A stretch of DNA of 43,649 nt from Hydnum rufescens UP504 (taxonomy: Eukaryota; Basidiomycota; Agaricomycetes; Cantharellales; Hydnaceae), in NCBI GenBank assembly GCA_014904985.1, contig MU129045.1, positions 1 through 43,649 on the forward strand, given 5' to 3'. Shown here piece by piece: positions 1 to 10,468 of the stretch; within the stretch, counting starts at the first letter, position 1, and every line of letters starts with the position of its first letter. The position numbers and the translations under genes are program-made. Under the pieces are notes generated by a model. It saw only the letters and a list, made by a program, of their open reading frames with translations, ran no database searches and was not told the DNA's origin.

Positions 1-267
1 GCTTTTTGTTAACATGAGAGCGACTCGTTGCCAATGCGCCCATTGAACAAAATTCTTCCAAGGTCTCTTGCTTGTAGGGGAGAGCATTCTGGCCCTCAGA
101 TCCATCAACCTGAAATTTGTTGATGGTAACAGCATACCAAGTCCCTAAGACAGGGATAGCAGCTGCGGCAGGAGGGCCAGCGACAGGAGAAGGGGTAATG
201 GTAGAAGGAGAGGCAAGGGCGAGGGGGGGAACAATGGGGGGAGGAGGGACAACGGCAGCAGCAGCGG
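1..267 (-). CDS. Partial C-terminal end of the Pro/Ala-rich, Ulp1-associated protein
   Basis: Read on the minus strand from 267, this stretch is open throughout. It encodes a Pro/Ala/Val/Leu-rich run followed by a more complex segment containing GTWYAVTINKFQVDG, then continues off the left edge. The low-complexity part has the same composition as the minus-strand coding sequence right of 1484, and the two are separated only by an LTR insertion with matching target duplications, so they were one exon before the insertion. I do not recognise the segment after the Pro/Ala run. With an LTR inside the tail, the present allele is probably truncated. Confidence 0.45.
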
Positions 268-1483
268 TGTAAGGAGGATGGTTAAAAACCAATCCAACTA
301 CTGTCCACGTTGTTGAGGAGAGGACAAAAGAAGGGAGCCACGGGGACAATTCGAATATTCAGGTCCGGGAAAATGAAGGTCTTTCTGGTTAATAGAAAAT
401 CCCAATGAACAGTGGTTGCTCAAGGGAATAGATCAGTGTCACAAAATAAGATGTCAAGGCCACACCCTGAAGTTGTCCTCTGACTATTCAGTCTAAATGC
501 GGCTGTACACAGTCTTGACAAGTGGGAAATCTCCTCCAAACAGCGGCAATATTTCAGTGCCTCAGACTGTGATAGGGGGAAAAACCAAATATTTACATGC
601 CCCCTCCTCTTTATATACATTCCAGACCACAATTCAAAATTCCGGAAGAAAAGCGGAGATAAGGGAAGCATAATGAAAAAGAAATGAAGTCAAAAGCTTC
701 AAAACTGGTGGAGATATTCAAGAATCAAGTGAAAAAGAGACAAAAAACACTTTACAAGGCATTCCTCCTTTGAAACTGGATAGATTCCCTTAAGGAATAG
801 TGGAATAGGTCGCCCTGAGTGTCCTTTGCATCAGAATTAAGAGGGCCGGAACTAATTTGTCATTTGTGTTGGTGGAGCGAGGGGGGAGTCATGAGGAAGG
901 GGTTGTCTTGTGAAAAATGGAGTTCGCGTCCGTTCGTTTTGCCCTTGGTACCGTTCGATGCGCATTTTCAGTAGCTTTCAGGGCGTGGTATTTGCGAACG
1001 AATCCGATAAGAATTGGCTTCGAAAATCAAGAAATACTCCTTCAGAGTATGAATCATGGAAAGATATTGTTACAGGGACCGCATTTTTGATCCGTTCGTT
1101 TCGTGTTTGGTACCGTTCGATAGGTACGATGTATATCTTTCTGGGCGCGGTCGTTCCGAGTCGATCCGATCAAAAGCTGACGGAGGAATTCGAAAAATAC
1201 TCCTTTAGAGTGACATAATCCCTTTGTGAATCATGTGACAGGTCCACGGGTCCAGAACGAAGGCCAGGCACAGTCCGCGTCATTACATAATCACAATTCT
1301 TCGCCCTTAAGGCAAAGGAATGACATGGAATGATGGGTTTTCGGACGTATAGAATTTGGACTGTTTCTCCAATGAATGAACAGCTTAAAAATTGAGGACA
1401 GGATGGACATTCAGTCCGTTTGTTTGTTTGTAAAATTGGCCTCGGATGGGGTTTCTATGGTGTAGGGATTTATCCCTCCAACA
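268..1483 (-). mobile_element. Solo LTR, TGTTGGAGGG family (copy 1)
   Basis: On the minus strand it begins TGTTGGAGGGATAAA (at 1483) and ends in ...TTACA (at 268). It is bounded by GCGG (264-267) and GCAG (1484-1487), a 4-bp duplication differing by one CpG transition. Two tandem copies of the family's internal module lie near 910-1215 in reverse, carrying the GGTACC and GATCGGATCGACTCG motifs shared with the copies at 26236, 34522, 38027, 41215 and 43039. No internal retroelement genes accompany it, so it is a solo LTR. It interrupts the Pro/Ala-rich tail of the Ulp1-type gene. Confidence 0.85.
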
Positions 1484-2600
1484 GCAGCAGGGGTGACAGT
1501 GGGAGGGCTGATGACAGGAGGGTCAACAGCAGGAAGGGCAACGGCAGGAGAGGCAACAGCAGGAGGGACAATGGCAGAAGGGGAGACAACAGCGAGAGAA
1601 GGGGTAGCAGCAGGGGTGACTGCAGGAGGGGCGATGGTGGGAGGGACCACAGCAGGAAGGGCGATGGCAGGCGAGGCGACAGCAGGAGACGACAGGCGAC
1701 ACAATGGCAGAAGGGGAGGCAACAGCGAGAGGTGGGGCAACGGCGATGGGGGGTCACAATGATGGGAGAGGGGACGACAGCAGCAGCGGGGGCGACAATG
1801 GGAGGAGCAACAGCAACATGAGGGATGACAGCGGCAGCAGGGGCAATGGGAGGGACAACGGCAGGAGGAACAACACGGGAGGCAATGACAGGAGGGGCAA
1901 TCATGGGAGGTGCAGAAGCAGTTGCCATGGCCACATCATCAACAGAGATGGCAGCGAAGTTCATCTCCATTGTGGATTGCTCTTCGGCATCCACCAGAAG
2001 CCTCCCATGATGTGAGGACGACTCGGCATGAACAGACTCACTCTGATCACTGGGAAGTAATCCAGCATCTCGCAAGGACCCTATAGGGGGGGAGCAAGAA
2101 CGATCCTGAACGTTGCGATGAGAACCACCCTCACCATGATGCAACGAATGATCGTCCCCAGGTTGAGAACAGGAAATCGTCTGCATACAGGAATGCTCTT
2201 GCCAATCAAAATCCTGATCATAGACACCTCATGCTTTACCCCTCCAATGTGCCCTGAGATACCAGCTAAAGGTATTGCATCTTTGTTCTTCACCCTTACA
2301 TGGTGATCAAGGACAACCATGATCCTCTGGTATGATGCAACATCACCTGCTGGCAGCATTCCGAATTAAATCACGCCCTTCGTTCTCTGTGATATCACCC
2401 CATGAATGCTGTTGGGGGGACGGTTGTTCATTACGTCCGGAAGGGTAACAGTGGTGACAGCAGGCATGGGAGTGGGCACGATCTTGGGGACGGGACGGGG
2501 GAGAGTGGGACGGGGGACATGGACGTAATCGGGCTCATCGGGGAGGATGAAAGCTGGAGGGCTGTGCACAGGAAAATTGACTGTAATGCATGGTCATATC
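1484..2600 (-). CDS. Pro/Ala-rich tail of the Ulp1-type protein
   Basis: The minus strand encodes long runs built from PPAV, APPA and LPAV motifs (about 1488-1930), preceded by a mixed-composition segment and, nearer 2370-2560, a Pro-rich stretch including VPRPTLPRPVPKIVPTP. Repetitive GCA/GGA triplets in the DNA produce open frames on both strands; the minus strand is chosen because it lies downstream of the protease domain and continues in frame across the LTR into 1-267. Exon borders between 1930 and 2530 are not resolved. The tail is probably disordered. It is broken by LTR copy 1. Confidence 0.4.
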
Positions 2601-3284
2601 CCTGGGGATAATCGATAACTCCCCAAACCACATGACCATAAACTGAAGCCTCGCTGAAGGCACCTCAGTTGGGCGAAGAACCTTCCAAGGCTGAATCCCA
2701 GCACAGTTGCAGATGTTTGCAATTAAAAAAACACCACAATCCACAGTTCCTGTCTGCGTGGAGACTAGGGAATCATAGTCAGAAAAGAACCAACAACAGA
2801 AGACCTGACGAACAGTATCCTTAGACCCAATGAAAGTCCATGCCTCAAGGTTGAATGAACACATCTCGAGTGCAGCGAGGTCTGCTAAGTATTTCTGCAT
2901 GATCTCCGTAACAAATTCAAAGGTGGAAGGCAGAAATATTGAGTCCATGTACGTGACAATACGTCTCTTAAAGTCAATAGAAACAGTTGCCCAGTGACTC
3001 TGGGATTTGAGATGGATTGGTACGATAATTCGCTCCATGTGCATAAACACAGGATGACGAAGATCCTTGTGCCATGTTGCCACTTTGTCGAAACCATCAA
3101 GTAAGCGCGAAAAGAAAAAGGTGTTGAAGACATGGATGGTAGGGCGCGCAAACATCTTCAGGACATCGATATACGAGTTGATCGCATCATCATTGACCAG
3201 AGTGCCATCTCGAAACGATGATGAAACCTCCTTCGGAAGGGAGGTGTGGAGGCCGTGGCCTCTGCCCATACTTCCTACAGCCAT
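2535..3284 (-). CDS. Ulp1-like cysteine protease domain (peptidase C48)
   Basis: Ulp1/SENP-type proteases cleave SUMO or similar modifiers. The 249-residue frame carries the expected catalytic order: His97 in SQSHWATVSIDF, Asp114 in VTYMDSI, Gln177 and Cys183 in QTGTVDCGVF. Upstream lie INSYIDVLKMFA and a FFFSRL segment, typical of the family's amino-terminal half. A possible in-frame 50-base intron (minus-strand GTCTTC...ACGCAG) just before TGTVDCGVF would tighten the Gln-Cys region. Another intron with a GTGAGT donor lies upstream, ending in TTAG near 3293. Ulp1 domains are known partners of KDZ/Zisupton-type elements in fungi, and a KDZ transposase lies at 15.7 kb, so this may be transposon cargo; a host-type copy cannot be excluded. 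Confidence 0.8.
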   Translation of the reverse strand: MAVGSMGRGHGLHTSLPKEVSSSFRDGTLVNDDAINSYIDVLKMFARPTIHVFNTFFFSRLLDGFDKVATWHKDLRHPVFMHMERIIVPIHLKSQSHWATVSIDFKRRIVTYMDSIFLPSTFEFVTEIMQKYLADLAALEMCSFNLEAWTFIGSKDTVRQVFCCWFFSDYDSLVSTQTGTVDCGVFLIANICNCAGIQPWKVLRPTEVPSARLQFMVMWFGELSIIPRDMTMHYSQFSCAQPSSFHPPR

Positions 3285-3444
3285 GCTCTGGACCTAAGCC
3301 AGGAGAAAGGTATTAGATTCAAATGTACAGAAAAGCTTGAAAGTCACTCACATTATCCAAAACCATCTGGGGTGGGCCGAATAAAGATGATAAGCCGTAA
3401 GCTCACCAAGAGCCGAGGTGGTGAGTAATGGGTCCAAAGGAGGG

Positions 3445-5121
3445 TTAATCCGAGCTGATTCCAGCGCACCAGGCGCATTGGGATTCGTAAGCAGGGAAGA
3501 CAGAGATGGGAGGATTTCGAGCACAGAAAAAGGGCCCCGGGCCCAAGAACTTTGCCACCACTTCGTACGACTTCGTCAATAGCGGTATGGACTCTTGTTG
3601 GGGGTCTACCGCTACCAATGCTTCGAGAAAAGCCTGCTCTTCGTAATATTTCTCGTCCCTGTATTGGTAGTAGAACCCTGGATAGCCGTATGCAGGGGCC
3701 GAGAACCAAGGAAATGGATGATCAAAGGGGACTGCATACTCCACTGATACAAGAAGGAAGTCGTGCTCTGGTCCTGGTGAGACATTGGTCGTATTTCGCC
3801 AAGGTGTCTTCAAACATGGTATCCTGTCCCAAACCGTCTCGGACCACGGTTCCAAAACGGTCGCCGCAAACACGGGTACCCCATCTCGTTCCAATCCTCT
3901 GACGACTCCAGAGACACGGGAGTCCTCCAAATCCTCCATGCGGAAAACAGCACCGATGAGTTTGTCATCGACGCCAAAATGGGGACAAGGCATCCCGAGT
4001 TCTCGCGAGAGGCAGGCAACAAACTTGCGCATCAACCATTGCGCATACCCTCGACACAAGTAACCATGCTGAAGGAATATCTCCACATCCGCCATGATTC
4101 GCGCTTTGGTATCATGGTGCTCGAAATGGCGTCGGAAGTTGGCACCGGGATATTCACACGATGGGAGAGGAACAGGGACATGGAATCCATTTCTCCGTAT
4201 ATGGGAATACCACCTCTGGGCAGTGGTGCTCGCGGATCCAACGAAGGCGGCCAAAGCGTCCACATAGTGTTTCTTCAGGTAAAAGCGATTAGTGATAGGA
4301 TCTAGGTCACGGGGTTGAGGGGTGTTTGGATCACTCGGGTGGCGATAAACGTAAGGTAGGTAAGGGAGATGTTTATTCCATCTTTGAGGAAATCGTGTAA
4401 AGTCGGATGGGCGACTAAGTTGAGAGGGGCCGCGGAGAGCGTATCGTTGGGAAAGGGCATCAGCGGACCAGGGTCCATTGACGTTCATACTGCCTTCATA
4501 GAAGGCAAAAGAAGGATAAGTCTCCAACCAAGCATTTGGCAGCTGATCGATATACTGGAACGACCGGCGACTGTTGGTGTACATCAAGCTCCAAGGTTGG
4601 TGACAAAAATACGGCCGTGATAAATTAGAGACTAAGTATAGATTAGCGATGGTGCAATAACTAGTGAGACAGAAACGTACCGACGTCGGCTGATATCTCC
4701 CCTGAGGCGACAGTGAGGGTGCAAAGGTCAGGATATTCCTCCAATGGACGGTAGACGGTATTTGACAGCTGTCCTGAGCTTGACCACGTGAAGGGTTCTG
4801 TGAGATCTACGGTCGAGGCACATAAGACAAGCTAACCGCGATGCAAACTGACGACATACGCTCAACAGAAGCTTCAGATAACTCCCAGGTAAGGAGGAGA
4901 GTCGGAAGGGTCGAACCAACAAGTTCTGGATCCTCGCGAGGACGACGCGACGCTCCAGAGTGCATCACGGCATCCTCAGCAGGGGGATCTTGAACCATTG
5001 AAGGGGTTCCACCGCCAGAACCTAGTTCTTGACCCTCGCGGGGATGATGCAACGCTCCAGAGGGCACCACAGCATCCTCAGCAGGGGGGTCGTAAACATG
5101 GCTTGCGGAAGAAAGCGACAT
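3445..5121 (-). CDS. Amino-terminal exons of the Ulp1-type gene, function unknown
   Basis: At least two minus-strand exons. The first starts at an ATG at 5121 and contains two diverged copies of a ~30-residue repeat around DPPAEDAVVPSGALHHPRE and DPPAEDAVMHSGASRRPRE. A later exon has a 380-codon open frame (4587-3445) rich in aromatic and charged residues (for example NRFYLKKHYVDALAAFVGSA). An intron with donor GTACGT near 4681 and acceptor CTTAG near 4629 joins EISADV-type sequence to SNLSRPYF. The frame stops at 3445, but an overlapping frame (PPLDPLLTTSALGELTAYHL) leads to the intron before the protease domain, so one more splice or a frameshift lies near 3430-3480. No domain recognised; assignment to the same gene as the protease rests on strand, spacing and open frames. 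Confidence 0.5.
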
Positions 5122-5317
5122 CAGCGCGGTTTGAAATTTGGATCCGTCACCTGCTCAAATCGTTCACCCACCTCGTGTTAGGCAAACACCTCGAGCTAGA
5201 CGTCGGGCTACACTTCGTGTCGTTGCTTTCCGTTTAGCGGGCGTGGTCGCTGGACATTATTTTCTTTCATATCCTTTTCACCCTTTCCGTCTTCTGCTGC
5301 CGATCGAAACGGGGACA
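5122..5317. promoter_or_regulatory. Divergent promoter region with one copy of the KDZ upstream repeat
   Basis: A 196-base interval separates the ATGs of two divergent genes (minus at 5121, plus at 5318). At 5190-5235 it contains GCTAGACGTCGGGCTACACT followed by TCGTGTCGTTGCTTTCCG, nearly identical to the unit repeated five times upstream of the KDZ transposase (14815-15470). This suggests the three genes share a regulatory element or came from one transposon family. No clear TATA box seen. Confidence 0.5.
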
Positions 5318-6358
5318 ATGACAACAGAACTATTCGTCCTATCGCGGGTGCCAGCTGCACACCCCGTCCACTTACTCCTCTACCCGAAACAGAAATCATT
5401 GATGGAGAGACACCTCCAAGGTCTCTATACATTCCTTTCCCGTCTTACTGTTCATGCCAGCGAGGTGTGGGCTCTGCCGCACGATGAAACTGAAGCAGTA
5501 AGTCGCCTTAATATCTGTTTGCTAATGTGGGGCTCAGTCCCCATCAATCTCCCATTCTAGTCACTTCCCATTATCTTCTCCCTCACTTCCGGGACCCTCG
5601 AAAATAAGTTCGGAAAGTACGAAACCTCGTGGGGAGATATCTGGCTGTTTAAGAGTTGTCTTAATCGGACAGACTTAAAGAAATATAGTAAGACAGATAA
5701 CACTCAGGCTCCAAGCTCCCCCTGATGTACATCTTCTGGCAATATAGATTTTCGAGCCGCCACATACTCGAAAGGTATCTGTACCCAGTTGCGCAAACAC
5801 TACGGGGGGGGCAAGTCAATCGAGAACCAGGGATTGCAGTTCTTCCACATTCAACGAGTCGTCCTACACACGCCTGGCGATCAAGTACCAACGTTCCTCC
5901 GAGATTGGATACATCTCCCGACACCCGTTCCCAGTATCCCCTCGACTTCAAATAAACGCCAGCGCTCCCCAACCCCTCTAGAGGCTCCTTCGAAGCGATT
6001 GAAAGATGATTCTCTTTCAGTAGATGCAATGGATATCGACGACTCGTCGAACACCAAGGATGGATCTGCCATGGACGTCGATGATCCCCAGAGTGATCCC
6101 CTCCCGATCCCTACTACCTCTGGTACCTCCAAGATCGTCAATATCAGCGATGAGGAATCAAACCCCAGCTCCTACCACTCTGACGTCGACGATGCACCAA
6201 ATAATGCCCCGGAACCCGCGGGCCCTATGTGTGATCACAGCCACACACCGGATTGGGATTTAGAAAACCGTTTCCTCGGTCTAGATTCCCACCGCAACGT
6301 TGTTCATGTAGATTCTCGGGGCAGGCCCTACACCGTAAAATTGGTGGTACTGGGTTAG
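5318..6358 (+). CDS. Hypothetical protein, three exons, 305 residues, nuclear-type tail
   Basis: Exons 5318-5497, 5561-5687 and 5748-6358 join in frame. Introns 5498-5560 (GTAAGT...TTCTAG) and 5688-5747 (GTAAGA...TATAG) have standard fungal signals. The protein starts MTTELFVLSRVPAAHPVHLL and has a conserved-looking middle with YNFRAATYSKGICTQLRKHY. It ends in a Ser/Asp-rich acidic tail with a likely nuclear localisation signal (KRQRSPTPLEAPSKRLKDD) and repeated AMDIDD / AMDVDD motifs. The start is the first ATG of the frame before the donor. It is divergent from the Ulp1-type gene and shares its upstream repeat, so it may be a third product of the same element. I do not recognise a domain. 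Confidence 0.65.
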
Positions 6359-6697
6359 ATATCAGCCTTGCCCAATTCTACTTCATCCTTGTCGATTCAC
6401 GAAGTTGACAATTTCCGCACAATAAATGATCTTTTGTTTGAAGAGTGCGCTTAAATAATAGAAAGCTAAAGGTGGTGATTAGACTGTTGGCGCTTGCTTT
6501 TTTATTCACTCCGAGTCGCGGCATCGCTACCCTCAAGAACTCGAGTTGTAACGGGGTCGCGGTCATCCACAATTGGAACATGTGGTGGGACATACATTCA
6601 GAAAAAATAATGGGAAAAATCAAGAATATCACACCATAATGAGCTGCATATGCACATGAAAAACACTTCAGAATGGATTGCAGCTGAGCCAATCATA
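6359..6697. other. Intergenic, nothing recognised
   Basis: AT-richer stretch between the end of the 5.3 kb gene and the HNH-domain exons on the other strand. A donor-like GTATGA on the minus strand near 6701 suggests that one more small 3' exon of the HNH gene may lie here, but I cannot place its acceptor with confidence. Confidence 0.3.
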
Positions 6698-7728
6698 TCA
6701 TACCTTGTTCAGGGAGTGAACAGTTAATAGCGTCATTATGGGAGTTCCCCCATCGGTGGCCAGAACACGAGTTTCTCGAAGATCCTGCAAATACTTTGCA
6801 ATATATTCTGCGGCGCCACTCATATGAATTATCCCAGCAACTGCGGCATGAAGCCTTAAGAACCGTGGATCCGGCAGATGTGTCGTATCTCCTGGATCCC
6901 GATGATCCAGAAATGTGACTATGGTTCCATCCACGGGGGTTCCGTGCATCTTCTCATGTACTCTGACCATGTAGCAATGTGGAATGGGAGGAATGTGATA
7001 GGGCTAACGTGAACTTGTTAGATCAGGCTCCACCATGATATGATAAACCTCACATCTGGAATGAGACACCAATCAAATCTGTCGAATGAGTGGTGCTCAT
7101 CGAGTGTCATTACTAAGCGATTGAAAGGTTCATTAATTCGACCTGTGATGTCGCTAGGAGGAATGCCTCCAAATTGTTGGATAATACCCCACATCGTGTG
7201 GAGTTCATCGGCCTAGGCTACAATTAACATGCCAGATCAAATGAAGCAGAATGGTTGACTAATGTCTTTCTTTCGGGAAATGGTAGACCAAGGGATGATG
7301 TGAGCTAGTTCTACATAAGCCCGGCTTTCTTCGGGACCGACATCCAGACATCCAATCAATGGCAGATGGGTAACTGAAGTATGATAACCACTACATTCCC
7401 TGGTCTAAAATATTCTCAATTACTGCCAGTTTGGTAGAGTTGAATTTGGAATTTTACCAGCTCATCAAACTTTACAGTCCTTGGTGTAAATTCAACCTGG
7501 ATTGGTGGATCAGGCTTGGGGGTGATCCCACTTGGAGTCTTCTTGCCCGACGCCCTCACTATTGGTTGCTAAAAATGACTTGATCAGACTTGATGGGGTA
7601 AGGTCACATACTGGGTATGATGATATTGTTAAACCAAATGTTAGCTTGCAAGAGAAGTTTCTCGGGGTCTCCTTGTGTCATGAGGATGGAATTGATGACA
7701 TAGTCCAGCACAGTCAGCCACAAATGTA
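6698..7728 (-). CDS. HNH-nuclease-domain protein, 5' end interrupted
   Basis: Minus-strand exons spell a basidiomycete HNH-type protein: LDYVINSILMTQGDPEKLLL (about 7700-7635), then MRASGKKTPSGITPKPDPP (about 7550), YVELAHIIPWSTIS with the His-containing core (about 7290), MTLDEHHSFDRFDWCLIPD (about 7110-7055), and after a 50-base intron (GTGAGG...TTAG, 7053-7004) PYHIPPIPHCYMVRVHEKM, ending with LPDPRFLRLHAAVAGIIHMS. HNH proteins of this layout are common in agaricomycetes; their role is unknown. Further introns lie near 7610-7555, 7495-7440 and 7260-7213. The most upstream exon runs straight into the terminal repeat of the palindromic element at ~7727, so the 5' part of the gene is displaced or lost. 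Confidence 0.55.
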
Positions 7729-7860
7729 GGTCTAGTTAGATATTACGAGCCTTGCATTTATATAGTCTAACTAGAGGTTTTGATGCTGGGGCCCCTGGGG
7801 CCGGCTAACCTGATTTCTGTGATTCAGGCAGGGGCCCCCAGGGGCCCCTGTGGGGGACTT
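7727..7860 (+). repeat. Left terminal inverted repeat of the palindromic element
   Basis: GGTCTAGTTAGATATTACG, then TTGCATTTATAT, then TCTAACTAGAG, so the end is itself a loose hairpin (TCTAGTTAGA...TCTAACTAGA). Two GGGGCCCC blocks separated by ~40 bases follow (about 7787-7800 and 7831-7855). It pairs with 12285-12410 on the opposite strand. Confidence 0.75.
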
Positions 7861-7969
7861 AGAATGGCCACAGAACCTCAATATATTGGGTTCGGCATTT
7901 TCTTCAGTCACCTAATCTCAGACTTGCACAGTGGGCCATATGCGCTTATCACAGATAATATGTTCCATT

Positions 7970-8054
7970 TATAATTACTTATTTATTTATTATCACTGTT
8001 CTGTGTTTCATTCTTACTGAGTTGTTTATTATTTATTTATTTATTTAAAAATTC
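7970..8054. repeat. Left subterminal TTTA-rich zone
   Basis: Runs of TTTATTTATTTATTATT; the mirror-image zone AATAAATAAATGAATAAATA lies at 12233-12272, so even the low-complexity sequence is part of the inverted layout. Confidence 0.6.
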
Positions 8055-8660
8055 ACCACACCCACTGGGGTGTGGTACTGTCTGTAGAAATCCAAGAAAA
8101 AAAAACTACTCACCACACACCTGCTTAGGCGGGTGTGGTACAGTCCATAGAAATTAAAATTAAAAAAACCTATCTAGTAGCACCACACCCGCTTGGGCGG
8201 GTGTGTGGTACTGGGGGCATGGCCTTCACCATTGGGCAGGTCATTTGGATGGGCGGGTTGCTGTTGGGGTGGGTCGTCATTTCGGGCGCTCCGGCTTGGA
8301 TCCTACAATAATAGCATACGTTAGTAAAAAAATTCGAAGGCATGCAAAAGGAGCAGCTTGCGCTGCTCCTTTTGCGTTGCTGTACATATAGAAATTCAAA
8401 AAAAAAAATTAACTAGTAGCACCACACACCCGCCCAAGCGGGTGTGTGGTACCGGGGGCATGGCTTGGCACTTCACCATTGAGCGTGGGGCACGGGTTGC
8501 ATTTTGGGTCCTTCAATTTGAATCCTAGTTAGTAAAAAAAATTTGAAGTGACGCAAAAGGAGCAGCTTGCGCTGCTCCCTTGGCATCGTTGAAGATATCG
8601 AAATTTAAAAAAAAAACCCCTTTGTAGTACCACACACCCACCTAAGTGGGTATGTGGTAC
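8055..8660 (-). repeat. Outer left-arm modules, decayed
   Basis: Five CACACCCGC-type hairpins (8055-8076, 8112-8139, 8182-8209, 8421-8450, 8629-8658) and two AGAGCAGC-type hairpins (8344-8375, loop TTGC; 8553-8584, loop TTGC). Minus-strand acceptors and branch sites survive (TACTAAC...TTGTAG ending at 8303; TACTAACTAG ending at 8525), but convincing GTRAGT donors do not, unlike the inner modules. The arm appears to decay outward, or its outermost units are partial copies. Confidence 0.6.
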
Positions 8661-8843
8661 TATTTGGTACCGCGGTTGCGCAGTTCGTACTTGGTACGGG
8701 GGCTGGTCGTCACTTAGGGGGTTGGTGGGTTTCCATTCTTGTGGGTTTCGTCTGGCAGGTGGGTTGCCATTCTCGCAGGTGTCTTCGGCGGGTGGTGGGT
8801 CTTTATTTGGGGGTTGATGGGGTTTGTAGGCTGAGATTAAAGC

Positions 8844-8941
8844 CTAGAGATAAATAATGTTAATGAAAGAGAGAAAAAAAAAAAACAGAAAGCCACGCAA
8901 AGGAGCAGCGTGCGCTGCTCCTTTTGCATGATCGTACTTAC
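8844..8941 (-). other. Predicted intron L5 with internal hairpin
   Basis: 98 nt on the minus strand: donor CAAG|GTAAGT at 8942/8941, ATTAAC branch region, acceptor CTCTAG ending at 8844. Hairpin 8897-8927 (AAAGGAGCAGC paired with GCTGCTCCTTT). The CACACCCGC hairpin 8951-8980 lies just upstream of the donor. Confidence 0.7.
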
Positions 8942-9092
8942 CTTGAAATTACCACACACCCGCTTCTGTGGGTGTGTGGTTCATCCGGGGTTGGCGTCAT
9001 CTCGTGTTTTCGTTTGGTGTGTTGTTGTTCGACTTTGCGGGCGGGTTATCGTTTCGGAGGGTTTCGTTTCGCCGATCTTCGTTTGTGGCAGC

Positions 9093-9185
9093 CTAGAATA
9101 ATGGATGTATTAGTTAGATAAATTAAAACCAGCACAAAAAGAGCAGCATTTGCTGCTCTTTTTGCGCCGTTGGGGGTACACTTAC
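9093..9185 (-). other. Predicted intron L4 with internal hairpin
   Basis: 93 nt, minus strand: donor CAAG|GTAAGT, branch CTAAC, acceptor TATTCTAG. Hairpin stem 9135-9147 / 9152-9164 (CAAAAAGAGCAGC with its complement, loop ATTT). Pre-donor hairpin 9195-9226. Confidence 0.75.
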
Positions 9186-9360
9186 CTTGTATAGAACCAC
9201 ACACCCGCCGCAGCAGGTGTGTGGTTCGCGGTTCGCATGGCCACTCAGGTGGTGCATGGCCACGATCTCGCGTTTTCGTTTCGCGTGGTTTCTGTTTGCG
9301 TGTTGCGCTGGGGCCCTGGCCGATTGGGCCTCGTCATTTGGGGGGGTTTCATTTGATGGC

Positions 9361-9454
9361 CTAGAATGAATTAAAAAGGAATCAGTTAAGAAATTCAAAG
9401 TAGCACAAAAAGAGCAGCTTTTGCTGCTCTTTTTGCGCCGTTGGGGACACATAC
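9361..9454 (-). other. Predicted intron L3 with internal hairpin
   Basis: 94 nt, minus strand: donor CAAG|GTATGT, branch TTAACTGAT, acceptor CATTCTAG. Hairpin stem 9406-9418 / 9423-9435, loop TTTT. Pre-donor hairpin 9467-9498 carries a paired substitution (CCAGACACC with GGTGTCTGG instead of CCACACACC with GGTGTGTGG). Confidence 0.75.
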
Positions 9455-9590
9455 CTTGAATGTATAACCAGACACCCGCCGTGGCGGGTGTCTGGTTTGC
9501 GTTGGTTTATCGTTCGGTGGGGTGTTCGTCAGGTTTTCACTTGGTGTAGTTTTGGTTGGCGCTCGTGCGGATGGTGGTTCAAAGCATGAC

Positions 9591-9700
9591 CTAGAATATC
9601 AAAATATATGTTAGTTAAGGTTATAATTCAGCACAAAAAGACCAGCTTTCGCTGGTCTTTTTGCGCGACTGTATCTATTGGGGGGGGGGGCAACACTCAC
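9591..9700 (-). other. Predicted intron L2 with internal hairpin
   Basis: 110 nt, minus strand: donor TAAG|GTGAGT, branch ACTAAC, acceptor ATTCTAG. Hairpin 9634-9646 / 9651-9663 has a paired substitution (GACCAGC with GCTGGTC). A G-run (9681-9690 on the plus strand) lies near the donor. Pre-donor hairpin 9711-9736. Confidence 0.75.
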
Positions 9701-9840
9701 CTTAAATAGTACCACACCCGCCGCAGCGGGTGTGGTTCCTGGGGCACCCATTGGGTGGTCCGTCGTTTCTTTTGGTTTGGCTCTTGCCGTTCGGGCCCTC
9801 ATCGTGCGGTGGGTTTTCGTCTCGGGCCTTAGGCCATAAT

Positions 9841-9941
9841 CTAAAATAATAAAAGCTATGTTAGTATAAGAATTCAAAGTGGCGCAAAAGAGTAGCTTGT
9901 GCTACTCTTTTTGCACTATTGTATCTACTGACAAAACTCAC
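9841..9941 (-). other. Predicted intron L1 (innermost, left arm)
   Basis: 101 nt, minus strand: donor ATAAG|GTGAGT, branch TACTAAC, acceptor ATTTTAG. Hairpin 9885-9896 / 9901-9913 carries another paired substitution (GAGTAGC with GCTACTC). The donor lies ~446 bases from the palindrome centre, against ~423 for the innermost right donor. Pre-donor hairpin 9947-9980 is imperfect. Confidence 0.75.
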
Positions 9942-10306
9942 CTTATGACCACACACCCGCAGCAGCAGGTGTCGTGGTCGTGTGGTTGTGGGTTGTCGTC
10001 GTTGTCCGGTTGTGGGGTCGTCGTCGTCGTCGTTCTGTTGCTGGGTGTGGCTGCGTAGTTGCGAAATTCAATGCGGCAATTGCCGATACTCAAGAAGTGC
10101 CCAAGTGCTGACACTACAAGCACAATACAGATTGATAGCAAGCATGTAGATGTGAAATATAGAATATACAATAAATATTTGTTTAAAAATGTGAAGAAGA
10201 GGATAAAAATGAGCCAGAGCTCAATAAGGGACGATATGCCTCATTGCAAAGTGGATTAGATCACTTCTATGCATCAGAATTGGCCCAAATTTAAATATAG
10301 TGATGG

Positions 10307-10314
10307 TATATATA
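10307..10314. promoter_or_regulatory. TATA-like octamer, left arm of palindrome
   Basis: TATATATA, 74-81 bases from the centre, mirrored at 10461-10468. Each copy is a candidate TATA box for outward transcription; because the site is self-complementary, its direction cannot be read from sequence. Confidence 0.35.
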
Positions 10315-10460
10315 CACCCTACATGGGAAACCAATTATATCAGACGATTCTGGCATTTTTCAATTTTTCACACCTTCAATTCCCTAAATAGGGAATTGAA
10401 GGCGTGAAAAATTGAAAAATGCCAGAATCGTCTGATATAATTGGTTTCCCATGTAGGGTG

Positions 10461-10468
10461 TATATATA
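10461..10468. promoter_or_regulatory. TATA-like octamer, right arm of palindrome
   Basis: Mirror image of the site at 10307-10314 within the palindrome; same reasoning and limits. Confidence 0.35.

Noticed and set aside
1420..2015. Gly/Arg/Ser- and Ala/Gly-rich plus-strand frames
   Set aside because: They are the complement of the Pro/Ala-rich coding sequence on the minus strand and follow only from its triplet repeats.
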